Positions 10,401 through 19,865 of a stretch of DNA of 64,000 bases are shown here, in pieces (the stretch's first letter is position 1; every line of letters starts with the position of its first letter). The notes below the pieces were generated by a model. The model saw only the letters and a list, made by a program, of their open reading frames with translations, did no database searches and was not told where the DNA came from. This DNA is from Taudactylus pleione. Its lineage: Eukaryota > Chordata > Amphibia > Anura > Myobatrachidae. The stretch is taken from the NCBI GenBank assembly GCA_031769625.1, contig JAUIMM010000601.1, positions 1,526,001-1,590,000 on the forward strand, read 5' to 3'. Position numbers and translations under genes: made by a program.

Positions 10401-11040
10401 TCCCTCTCTCTTCACTCTCCACAGCCAGAATGAAAAATGGTGACAAATTGTGGGACCTTTATAGAATCTAAAACCCGTGAGAATCTGACAGTGGGATGAT
10501 AATGTTTTGACTCGTTTTCAGTTCCAAGTCAGGCGGGAAAACCCTAGCCAACTCATATCTGCATTGGATCCCCAAAGTTCAGGTGGGTCCGGTTCTTAGG
10601 GAACCGGACCTGCTCATCTCTAGTGCAGAGGTTCTCAAATTGTGTTCCACGGCACCCTAGGGTGCAGCAGCACACTTACAAGGGTACCACAGCCAGGAGG
10701 TCCAGTTTCGACCCAAATCAAATTATTTGAGCCGTCAAGTTATTAAGGTGTGTGGCTGTGCCACACACAGCCCGATTACCGACAAGTAAAACAGCAGTTT
10801 CTGCATAATCTTATGAATCGTTGCTATGTACTAATAGCCTAATGCAGTAGATTTCACAGAAATCTCCTGCAGAAGGCCAATTAGCTCTGCAGTCTGCAGT
10901 CCCCATTATTGTCAATGGAGACTACAGTTTGACCCCTATGTACCAGTTTGGCCCAGCTGGAACCTAGGGGTGCCACAAAAAATTTCTGGGGCACTAAGGG
11001 TGCCTTGAACCAAGAAAGATTGGGAACCACTGACATAGTG

Positions 11041-11608
11041 TACAGCATGTCCATTATGGTTCCAGTCACAGCATTTTATTGTTTTACCAAGACCCATGGA
11101 CTACTACATGGACAAGATGACTAAGCACATCCAAGGAGTAGGTAAGTATGAAGTGTGAATGTGTTTAGTAAATGGTTAACACAGTTAGTGTGCATGTCCT
11201 GTCATTATAGTAATATTTTCTTTACAGTGTCCCTGCAAACTGGCATTTGTGGTTTTATAAGTGCCAGCATGCCGGGGAAGTCTTGCTGGGAATTGTAGTT
11301 CCACTTTAAAGAACAATATTATTTTCTATATTTTACACAGTTATCCCAGCATCCAATGCCAACAGGGAAGCAGGAAAGATCACTGGGCTGATTGATCCTC
11401 TGGAAGGGGGATGCCAGTTTATTTTTGGGGTCCTGACTTTCAGAGGATTTCCAGACCTGTTGCGGCCAGTTTCAGGCTGGTTAAAATTATAGCATGGGTG
11501 CCCCATGTTGTGTGTCTCCCTACAATAGTGTATGCCTCTGTCTTGTTAAGGTGATTCTATTATGCTCATCCTCTCTGTTGTTGCATAATTTAGACTGTGT
11601 GGTAGGAA
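11041..11608. other. Spacer with ZNF143-like site
   Basis: No gene found. It contains GCTGGGAATTGTAGTTCC at 11285-11302, listed separately. Confidence 0.4.
11281..11302 (-). promoter_or_regulatory. ZNF143/Staf-type binding site
   Basis: On the minus strand the sequence reads GGAACTACAATTCCCAGCA, which matches the ACTACAATTCCCAGCATGC form of the vertebrate ZNF143/Staf motif through the core. Just upstream on the plus strand is GCCAGCATGCCGGGG, a second partial copy of the CAGCATGC part. No promoter or gene is evident nearby, so it is probably a repeat-borne site. Confidence 0.4.
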
Positions 11609-11954
11609 AAGGGGTAGATTAATAATGGGACGCATGGAGCTACAGCTCCAGGCCTTCACATAAAAATAGTGTGTGACAAGCTGCCTAGCTGGTCACACAG
11701 CTAGCATGTTGGTGATCAGCTGCCTAGGCTGCCATAAAGTATAAGTAGTAAAATAGTTTTTGTTTTCTCACCAAATTATGCATTTTTCTTTTTTTAAGTA
11801 TCTAGGGAGATAGTGGGGCTGATAGTGTATGGGTATACATGCCCACATGGCACTGGCAACACCTACAGGGCACTGGTCACAGCTCCTCCCCTTCTCAGTA
11901 TAGGCCCTTTAAAATTTTCAGCCCCAGGCCCATGTCACCCTTAATGCGGCCCTG
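11609..11954. mobile_element. Degenerate hAT MITE
   Basis: Left end AAGGGGTAGATTAATAATGG and right end CCTTAATGCGGCCCTG resemble the two ends of hATs of the 'CAGGGCCGGATTAAGG' type. Flanking octamers GGTAGGAA (11601-11608) and GGTAGGGG (11955-11962) agree at 6 of 8. No coding sequence. Confidence 0.6.
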
Positions 11955-12846
11955 GGTAGGGGTAATAATCTATATGGTGTTCTGTGCATGTTATTGTGTG
12001 TGTGGTGTGCAGAAAAAGAGAATTACAGGTTGCAATGAAAAACAGTGCTTTACTGGTTGCACCCAATGGTAATTTCAGGAAGTAGCATACATTTAATGCT
12101 TGTTTGTTGATGCAGATATTGTGCAGACAATAATGACATATTGCAGATAGAATTATCATAGGCAAACGCAAATGGGGGTTTCCGGTTGCCTGGAAACCCC
12201 CTTCCCCAGCCCACACTATAACCACAATAGAAATAATAAGATAATAGATTTTACTTCTTCTCAGGATCCCAAATGAAATAATTAGTACCACCTGTGGATC
12301 TTTTTACAGTGCCAGTCAGTAGTAAATACACCTGTGCACCAACTAGGAGATATGGAAAACATGCACTGTTAGCAGTGCACTGCTATAGACCATCAATATG
12401 GCTAATTATTAATACTGCATAATAATTGACAAACCAATGCATTAGGAGACCAATATGTACATATATGTAAAGGGCAGTGTAAGGTTCTTCTGTTACTCCC
12501 AGACTCTAAAATAAATACATTCAGCTCAGGCCCTACTGTAGCATTTAATGGATTACTGTGATTGCTGGTCCTGTATATGCTGGAATTATGATACACAATA
12601 CACTTTGTATGATGCATAATAAAGCTGGTTAAGTACTAATTGTGCCCTCTTCATTGACTTGCTAAACTCACTCTAAAATCAAGCATTTGGAAAGCCCCCT
12701 CTAGAAATCCTTGTCACTGTGCACATTGGCTGTTTTAATGACTAATTTAGGCTAGACATTTTTCTGCTGCAGCAATCCTTTGGACACTGCATCCCTCCTG
12801 GCAAGCATAGTTGATGCTGACTTATTTTAACCAAGATGTAAGTGTC
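11955..12846. other. Unassigned region with a hAT-MITE fragment
   Basis: About 12260-12375 matches the interior of the MITE at 7495-7690 (ACACCTGTGCACCAACTAGG and flanking bases), with no intact ends. Otherwise nothing recognised. Confidence 0.45.
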
Positions 12847-12849
12847 AAT

Positions 12850-13024
12850 GGGGTATATTTACTAAGGTGTGGGTTTTTAGAAGTGGTTTTGATGCCCATA
12901 GCAACCAATCAGATTCTAGCTATTACCTTCTAGAAGGTGCTAGATGAATGTTAAGTAGAATCTGATTGGTTGCTATGGGCGACAAAACCACTTCTAAAAA
13001 CCTGCACCTTAGTAAATATACCCC
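12850..13024. mobile_element. 175-bp palindromic MITE
   Basis: GGGGTATATTTACTAAGGTG at the left pairs with CACCTTAGTAAATATACCCC at the right across arms of roughly 80 bp, including GCAACCAATCAGATTCTA and TAGAATCTGATTGGTTGC. AAT flanks both ends (12847-12849 and 13025-13027), a 3-bp duplication. Such elements are typical of frog genomes and are probably PIF/Harbinger-derived. Confidence 0.85.
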
Positions 13025-13156
13025 AATGTGTGCTAAGGAGGAGCACTGCTTTCAAGGTAGCTGCAAATGGTGAATTAGAATTAATTGCTAATAAAGGACC
13101 CACTTCCACTAACCTAAAAATGCTGGACTAACGTTGCACCAGGTGATATACATTTT

Positions 13157-13397
13157 TCTGATAGAGCCAAAAGCACTCCTGGGCTTGCGGCAGCGAGACC
13201 CTACTGCAGGGTCTCGTCGCAAGCCCGATGGTCGTGATGGTCTTGACCATCGCGACCATCATTTTGGCCGCTCGCTGTAGCTGTGGGTGGTCACCCACAG
13301 CTATGCGAGCAGCCAGGAGGCCGCTCCAATTTTAGGTAGGAGGGCCCTGATTCAGAGCGAGCGCTCTGGTCAGAGCATCCGGCTCTGAATCAGGCCC
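13157..13397 (+). mobile_element. Hairpin-chain element, truncated copy
   Basis: Only the right-hand part of the unit is present. It starts at TCTGATAGAGCC in the middle of one palindrome and runs through GCTTGCGGCAGCGAGACC / GGGTCTCGTCGCAAGC, the GATGGTCGTGATGG / CCATCGCGACCATC pair and AGCTGTGGGTGGTCACCC..AGCT, to the end CTGAATCAGGCCC. It abuts the left tip of the inverted repeat at 13398, with TAA directly after the end. Confidence 0.8.
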
Positions 13398-13942
13398 TAA
13401 GAACACTGATAATCATTTTTTTTAATAATCTCTGCATTTAACATGGATTATAAATAATAAGGTCCTTAGCACATGTTTGACCAACATGTATGCCCATCTA
13501 CCATGGCAAGGTGAACTTTATCAGGTGGGTCCCTAACATCTCTAATACAGTACTGGCACATTATATAAATGTTTCCATGTCTTACCTATAATAGTGCCCT
13601 TTCTAATGCCTAGACTGCAATGAAAGGACCCATAATAATGAAAAAACTGAAGGTCAGGTGGGAGTGGTGCTAGTCGAAGCAGGATGAGTCTCAGCCTTCA
13701 AGTGTACAATATATGCAAAAACACAGAGGAAAAAATTAGGCTGGACTACACACAGTCATTTTAAAACATAATAAGAGGTGTTTCCATACTGAGACTTGTA
13801 ATACCCACCTAATAAAGTTCACCTTGACGTGGTAGGTGGGCATACATGTTTGGCCAAACATATGCTAAGAACCATATTATTTATACTATATGTTAATTAT
13901 AGAGTTTATTATAATTGTTTTGATTATCAGTGTTCTTAGTGC
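13398..13942. repeat. 545-bp long inverted repeat
   Basis: TAAGAACACTGATAATCA at the left tip and TGATTATCAGTGTTCTTA at the right tip are exact inverted copies. Arms of about 130-140 bp continue with landmarks such as ACATGTATGCCCA..CTACCA and GGTGAACTTTATCAGGTGGG on the left and the complement on the right, with about 10-15% mismatch. A second internal inverted pair links 13759-13802 with 13978-14023. Either a fold-back transposon or two oppositely oriented copies of one element. Confidence 0.6.
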
Positions 13943-14032
13943 TTAGAGTGTACACCTGCATTTTCTTTTTTTGTATGGCATTACAAGTCTCAACATGGTA
14001 GTACATCTTATTATGTTTTAAAAATAGGGTGT

Positions 14033-14330
14033 GTGCATTCTAGCCCCCCTTTCATATTTAATAGTGTTACCAGGTTGGTTATAAACAGTATTGAATTTGG
14101 ATTAGTGAAAATAATAACTGGTATCTCTCTTATAAATCATGAAGTGAAGGAAGTAAGAGAAGGAATGTTAGAAAACAGAGATGACATTGATTGCCTGTTA
14201 CTCAAGCAGGAAGTGGGTTATTTATAACCCTATTGAAAAAGAAAATTAAACAGTTGCATGATATTAAAGAAAACATGCACCAATACAAGGACTGGGATGC
14301 TTTTGATTGAATAGTGCAAGATGGCAGATG
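14033..14330 (+). pseudogene. Degenerate retroviral Env (TM)-like fragment
   Basis: A 64-codon frame contains REGMLENRDDIDCLLLKQ, which resembles the LQNR..LD.LL segment in the transmembrane subunit of retroviral envelopes. After a stop and frameshift the next frame continues with a charged helix and a Trp-rich stretch, as expected before a membrane anchor. The Cys motif usual after this segment is not visible, and no LTRs, gag or pol are nearby. It is broken and cannot make a protein. A chance match is possible. Confidence 0.4.
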
Positions 14331-15404
14331 GTTTACACAAATACTACACTAATGATGGGACTAATAATAATTTCCCCTTTCCTGATGATTACTCATATGC
14401 ACACAACAATATGTCCTCAAAAAGTAATGTGCCTCAATCCAATGAAGAACTAAAGATTTCCCTTACTGATGCAAATCTCTTTTTTAGTTAACTATGGCGG
14501 ATATGGGCCACTACCAATGGTCCAGGGCTTGTGAGGGGCATCCAGAGAAATTATCGCATCCCTAAAACAATTTTGCTTATCCTGTAACACCTCCCCATAG
14601 AAGAAAGTAATTAGGAAACATTTTGATATAGAGTTATTAAGTGCTAATTAACATTAACAAGGGGTGGACTGTTAAAGTTAAATCAAAATTTCTATACAAC
14701 ATAAATGTTTTTAGCTAATTCTTGCAGTATCCAAATGGATAGTGATGGATTAAACACAAAAATATGTTATTTGATAAGAATTTCATGAACTTTGACTATA
14801 TTGGTGCTTGACAGTCTCGAAAACAGAAAAATCATCAGCCTTGGTTCTTATTTGTTTTACTGAAGAGCTAACATCCTTATCTACTGAATGTCACTTTGAC
14901 TAAGTCTCCAAATTTTACAAACATCATCTGATTTTGCTTACATGTGCCCCAGACTGCCCCCACACATTGGTATTCCCTTTGCTATACTTCATCAATTGCA
15001 ATAACTGTTGGCAAAGTAAATGAAAAAACCCCTGTTAATGATCTGTTCACTATGTGTATAAAATGTATTGCAAATCTGCTTCAAGGCAGAATTCAATCTG
15101 AATTCTCTATGTATTTACTTAACGTTACTCTGTGCAGAGAAGTGAAGATGACTCTTTAAATAAACCACTATTTGCTTTATCACAAACTCACCGAAGGAAA
15201 AAAGTTTATTGACAGCATAATGTAGATCTAGGATTACATCATTTTCAGATGCCTCAATGTCTTTAAGATTTCAGTACATTATGCTTAAGGCTGTTTTACA
15301 TTGGTCACAAGCTAGAGATACAAAACAATAAGAAATTTTCCATTCAGTCACCCTACCATGTCATTACAGGATTTTGGTACTTACAGGCTATGGCATTTAC
15401 ATTT
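14331..15404. other. Unassigned 1.1-kb region
   Basis: No domain, repeat or transposon end recognised. It may hold more of the decayed retroviral remnant, but nothing supports this directly. Confidence 0.35.
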
Positions 15405-16116
15405 TTATCATCGAAGGTGGTTCACCTTTTGGTGCTTGCCTCTGCTCGGCATGTGTCGGAGCTTGGGGCTCTTTCCTGTCATTCTCCTTACCTAATTTTT
15501 CATGAGGATAGGGCTGAACTCTGGGCCTGATTCAGAGCCGGACGCTCTGAATCAGGGCCCTCCTACATGAAAATTGAGCATCCTCCTGGACGCTCGCATA
15601 GCTGTGGGTGACCACCCACAGCTTATGCAAGCGTCCATGATGATGGTCGCGATGGTCAAGACCATCGCAACCATCGGGCTTGCAATGGAGACCCTGCAGT
15701 AGGGTCTCGCTGCCACAAGCCCTGGAGTGATTTTGGCTCTATCAGAGCCAAAATCACTCCCACTGACATCACTAGTGATGTCAGTGGGGCCGGCTTCAGT
15801 CGGTAGGCATTCCCATGGGAATGCCTCCATCTGGCAGCCACGCCCCCGGCACGCCCACCAAAGGGGGCGTGCTGTCAATCAACATTGACAGCACGCCCCC
15901 TTTGGTGCGAGACCCGGAGCGATGACTACCCCGTCGCTTGCCGGGTCTCGCGCATGCGCACGACAGAGCTCCCTCCATCGTGCGCATGCGCAGTGGGGTA
16001 ACATGGACCCGCTTGCGAGTGTCCTGCGCTCGCGAGTGGGTCTGAATGACCCCCTCTGTACACAGATGTGTTGTTTGCCTAAGGTGGTGTCTGCATTCCA
16101 CATAAACCAACCGAGT
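15405..16116 (+). pseudogene. DIRS tyrosine recombinase fragment, plus strand
   Basis: Coding similarity lies at 15405-15522 (KVVHLLVLASARHVSELGAL, then FHEDRAEL) and continues at 16055-16116 (CLPKVVSAFHINQPS). This is the central part of the tyrosine recombinase of DIRS retrotransposons, which integrate through a circular intermediate rather than an integrase. It is interrupted by a hairpin-chain element at 15523-16054. Similarity stops at 16116, where the terminal sequence of an opposite-strand DIRS begins, so that element seems to have inserted here. The same segment is present on the minus strand at 17500-17650 and 19320-19470, which allows direct comparison. Confidence 0.8.
15523..16054 (-). 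mobile_element. Hairpin-chain element, copy in DIRS fragment (532 bp)
   Basis: Ends GGGCCTGATTCAG and CTGAATGACCCCC with TCT on both sides (15520-15522, 16055-16057). Module order is inverted relative to 28390. The module after the GGGGGCGTGCTGTCAA pair is GCGAGACCCGGAGCGA / TCGCTTGCCGGGTCTCGC, unlike the GAGCGAAGG module at the same place in copies 641 and 28390, but still palindromic. The uninterrupted homologue at 17520-17545 (complement GAACTTTGTAAGCAGATG) shows the empty site and confirms the 3-bp duplication. Confidence 0.9.
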
Positions 16117-16503
16117 GTGGGGACACTGGAGTCTAAGTACAGTGATGTATAGATGTGGGTTAACTGGGAGCTGGCACTTTAAGAATTTAGAAAGGTAGCT
16201 AGCTCCTCCCCCTCTATACCCACCTACAGGTCAGTCTTAAAAAACTGTGCCCAAAGAGAGCTGGAAATAGATAAGTGCAAAGGAGAAGGGAAGCTAAACC
16301 ATACATGAACAAAAAAGAACATACAAAACCAGACAAACCCTGAAGAAATAACTGTCAGAAGCCTGGAAAAACAATAAACCATGTAGGTAGAAATGGCGCA
16401 GGGTGGGCATCCAGTGTCCCCTGTGGAATCAGAGAAAGGGATTTATCGGTAAGTACCAAAATCCTGTTTCCTCCTTCATCCACTAGGGGACACTGGGGTC
16501 TAA

Positions 16504-17008
16504 AGACCTGATTCAGAACCGCTCACGAGCGCTATGCGCTCACAAGCGGGTCGATGGTGGCCCAGTGCACATGCGCACGATGGAGCCAGCTCTGTCGTGC
16601 ACATGGGCAAGACCCAGACAGCGACGGCAAACCGGGACTCATACCAAAGGAGGCGTGCTGTCGATGTTGAGGGATAGCACGCCACCTTTGGTGGGTGGGC
16701 CAGGGGTGAAGCTGCCCAGATGGAGGAATCCCCAGCGGAACACCTACCATCTACCATCTGGGGCCGGCCCCACTGACCGAAAGCACTCTGGGGCTTGCGG
16801 CAACGAGACCCTACCACAAGGGTCTTGTCGCAAGCCCGATGGTCGCAATGGTCTTGACCATCACAACCATCTTCCTGGCCACTTGCTATAGCTGTGGGTG
16901 GTTACCCACAGCTATGCGAGCGGCCAGGAGGCCGCTCTGAAAAACAAGAAGGACGGCCCTGATTCAGAGCGAGCGCTCTGTCAGAGCGTCCAGCTCTGAA
17001 TCAGGGCT
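16504..17008 (+). mobile_element. Hairpin-chain element, copy in DIRS 3' end (505 bp)
   Basis: Ends AGACCTGATTCAG and CTGAATCAGGGCT, flanked by TAA (16501-16503 and 17009-17011). It is the most diverged full-length copy; palindromes such as GTAGCTGTGGGTGG-type arms and GAGACCCTACCACAAGGG remain. The uninterrupted form GTCTAAGTACAGTG occurs at 16130-16143 in the DIRS terminal repeat. Removing 508 bp from this locus gives the same joint and restores the DIRS reading DVPTVLRP. Confidence 0.85.
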
Positions 17009-17650
17009 TAAGTACAGTGGGGACATCCCAGAGTACCCATCCTGGGTGGGAGAGCGCTGAGAACACTGCAAAACAGCATAGCCATACTGCGAAGCAGAGG
17101 CTGCAAAAGTGTACAAACTGTAAAACTTTACAAAAGTATGCCGGCCCGACCAAGTGGCCATCTGACAAAGGGGAGTTAGAGAAACCCCTTGGGCAGCCAC
17201 CCATGAAGGACCCACCGAGCACATAGAATGTGCTGTAATAGAAGCAGAAGGCTGTTTAGAGGTGGCCAGATAGGCCTGTCTGATGGTCAGACGAATCCAG
17301 CATGAAATAGTTTGCTTTGAAGCTGGCCTGCCAGGATGAGCAATATCATATTAAACAAAAGCAAATCTGACTTCCTGAGAGATGCTGTCCTATCCACATA
17401 GATCCTAAGAGCTCTGACGATATCTACGATTCTGGATGCTGCAGAATTGTCATTCAATACCGGAACCGCACTCGGCTGGTTTATGTTGAATGCAGACACC
17501 ACCTTAGGAATAAACACATCTGCTTACAAAGTTCAGCCCTTTCCTCATGAAAAATTATGTAAGGAGGATGACAAGAAAGAGCCCCCAAATCCAACACACA
17601 CCGAGCAGAGGCGAGCGCCAAAAGGAGAACCACCTTCCAAGATAAGTCTG
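17009..17650 (-). pseudogene. DIRS tyrosine recombinase C-terminus, copy 1
   Basis: Minus-strand frames give KVVSAFNINQPS, ALRIYVDRTASLRKSD and, after a frameshift, AAQGVSLTPLCQMATWSGRH then TFVKFY and GWVLWDVPTV, the end of a DIRS recombinase. The HxxR active-site signature expected as HSTR reads HSMC (near 17222-17236), explained by two CpG decays. The likely nucleophile Tyr follows in VKFY. This is the first copy of a tandem duplication. It stops abruptly at 17650, where the duplicated flank B begins. Confidence 0.8.
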
Positions 17651-18864
17651 TAATGTAATGGTACAGCAAATTCTGAGTTGTATGCCTCTATGCAATTGCA
17701 ACACTGCAATCCTCCATCCATGAGAGATTCCATCATTACTATCTTCAACACTTAAACTTACCCCATGTTTTGTGCAGGAGATGCAACTAAATTTGTCATT
17801 CACATTGCATACACATGACTCAGAATAGGCAGCTACTCTTGTTACACACCAATGAGACAGCCATTGCTTGGAAGTTCAAAAATATCTGCAGTATGCTCAA
17901 AATTACTAGATGTGGATGTGTTCCGACTTGTGAGTGACTCATAATCAGGCCCACTGTCTACATAATATATTAATTGCTTCTGGAAATAAATGTAATTCAC
18001 ACTACCACGTTAAGTACAGAAGAAGCTTGGAACTCAGAACTATGTAGACCCCCAGATCAGGGGTATTTTAAGAGAGGACGGGGCCCGTGTGCAGACTCAG
18101 TGCTGGTCCCTTCCTCTCTCTAGTGGTGCCTCGTAGGCCAGTGGGTGCAGTAGATTAAGAGTTCCAGAATCGACTGCACATGTGTGGGTCTCTGGGAATT
18201 GGTTACTGCGCCTTTTTCCCGGCAACAGCAGTACTGCACATGCACTAGACACTGGGAAAATGGGCCCCACCATGTTCCCAGTGATTTTTTCTGCTCTGCA
18301 GTGCCAACTAGGCACTGCAGAGCAGCAGACTGGAGATAATGGATAGGTAAGTATAGAGACTAAATGGGTGCAGGGTGTACAGTGTGGGCCTCTCTGGACC
18401 CAGGTGCACCACACAACTTGCAACTACTACAGATATGCCCCTGCCCTAGATGATACAGTATCTCCTGTACCAATGTTATTCAATTAACCCATGCTTGCTC
18501 CCTTAGTATCTCTGAGTCCAAATTTAGATGTTACAGGACCCATATTCTACCATATTACATAAAGGCTATCAAAACATTTGTGCATCCTGTTGCATATGTA
18601 ATGTAACTATATTAAATAGATCAAAGGAGATTTTGAGGACAGATATGTCAACCTACCCTGGTCCAGTTTTTGTCACATGGTAATTTTCCAATTTCCACCT
18701 ATTAAGAAATGTTGATATGGTCATAGTGTTGACATTGACCATGTTGAAATTCATCATGTAGACATGACAGCTTCTGGGTCATGTCTACATGACATAACTT
18801 CTGGGTCAAAGCTGTGCTTCTCAAGTATTTCAGTACATATTGTTTGGCTATACCTCCACAACAT
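17651..18864. repeat. Duplicated flank B, copy 1
   Basis: About 1.21 kb almost identical to 23709-24921, with the same landmarks from ATGTAATGGTACAGCA to GGCTATACCTCCACAACATA. In the second copy this sequence lies outside the DIRS right terminus, so here it has been moved next to the recombinase by a tandem duplication followed by loss of 4.2 kb. It holds a hAT MITE at 18058-18443. Confidence 0.85.
18058..18443. mobile_element. 386-bp hAT MITE (copy 1)
   Basis: Ends CAGGGGTATTTTAAGAG and CTACAGATATGCCCCTG. Flanks CCCCAGAT (18050-18057) and CCCTAGAT (18444-18451) differ at one base. A perfect 17-bp-armed hairpin, CTGCTCTGCAGTGCC..GGCACTGCAGAGCAG, lies at about 18290-18326. The same insertion is at 24114-24492, so it predates the duplication. 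Confidence 0.85.
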
Positions 18865-18884
18865 AACCAGCACTGCACACTGCA

Positions 18885-19865
18885 CAACAGCATAGCCATA
18901 CTGCGAAGCAGAGGCTGCAAAAGTGTACAATCTGTAAAACTTTACAAAAGTATGCCGGCCCGACCAAGTGGCCGTCTGACAAAGGGGAGTTAGAGAAACC
19001 CCTTGTGCAGCCACCCATGAAGGACCCACCGAGCACATAGAATGTGCTGTAATAGAAGCAGAAGGCTGTTTAGAGGTGGCCAGATAGGCCTGTCTGATGG
19101 TCAGACGAATCCAGCATGAAATAGTTTGCTTTGAAGCTGGCCTGCCAGGATGAGCAATATCATATTAAACAAAAGCAAATCTGACATCCTGAGAGGTGCT
19201 GTCCTATCCACATAGATCCTAAGAGCCCTGACGATATCTACGGTTCTGGATGCTGCAGAATTGTCATTCAATACCGGAACCGCACTCGGCTGGTTTATGT
19301 TGAATGCAGACACCACCTTAGGAAAAAACACATCTGCTTACAAAGTTCAGCCCTTTCCTCATGAAAAATTATGTAAGGAGGATGACAGGAAAGAGCCCCA
19401 AGATCCGACACACGCCGAGCAGAGGCGAGCGCCAAAAGGAGAACCACCTTCCAAGATAAGTCTGTAAAGGCTCAAAAAGGGAAGACTGGAGAAATGAATG
19501 AACCAAATCCAAGCCCCATGGGGCCATTGGAGGAACAAATGGAGGCTATAACCTGATGACTCCTTGTAGGAAGGTCTGAACGTCCGACTATAATGCTATT
19601 TTTTTCTGAAATAAAATGGACAGAGCAGACACCTGAGCCTTCAGAGATGCCAGATGAAGGCCCACTGAAAAACCGGCCCGCAGAAAAAGAAGAAGCCTTG
19701 ACACCCTGAATTCTGATGGAGGAGAACCCTTGCAGTCACACCAAAAGACGTAAGCCTTCCAAATACGATAATAGTGTTTTGAAATGACTTCTTTCTAGTC
19801 CGAAGCATAGTAGGAATCACAAGCGAAGGAATTCTCTTAACAACCCTGCCGTTAAACAAAGCTGT
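18885..19865 (-). pseudogene. DIRS tyrosine recombinase, copy 2 (longer)
   Basis: From about 19865 down the minus strand: IPTMLRTRKKSFQNT, frame changes, then LQTYLGRWFSFWRSPLLGVC and KVVSAFNINQPS, ALRIYVDRTAPLRMSD, and the end AAQGVSLTPLCQTATWSGRH. This is the whole recombinase from its N-terminal core-binding part to the catalytic end. It has several frameshifts, and HSMC again replaces HxxR. It follows directly after the RNase H region. No separate methyltransferase domain is recognised between them. Confidence 0.8.

Larger units (their letters stand above)
6668..10622 (-). mobile_element. 3.96-kb non-autonomous hAT with internal arrays
   Basis: Ends TAGAGATGTGCACTGACC and GGTCCGGTT...GACCTGCTCATCTCTA form an inverted pair on TAGAGATG(T/A)GCA. 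The target duplication GTGCAGAG is perfect at 6660-6667 and 10623-10630. The first ~350 bp (TTTTGGATCTGGATTGGTTT region, AATAACCTCAATAACAT, GGGTGGCACAAACACATGG) match the left end of the 26-kb hAT at 37575. The last ~850 bp match that element's right end (GTCAGGCGGGAAAA, CTCCACAGCC). It is therefore a short relative of the giant element. No transposase is recognised; the centre is filled by unrelated sequence. Confidence 0.85.
6663..11032. mobile_element. Small hAT MITE, split by a larger hAT
   Basis: The element proper is CAGAG at 6663-6667 plus 10631-11032 (about 407 bp). Its ends read CAGAGGTTCTCAAA and GGGAACCACTG, a common hAT-type terminus. The 8-bp duplication ACATAGTG is perfect: 6655-6662 on the left and 11033-11040 on the right. 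The left five bases are separated from the rest by the 3,955-bp hAT at 6668-10622, which inserted almost at the tip. No coding content. Confidence 0.85.
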
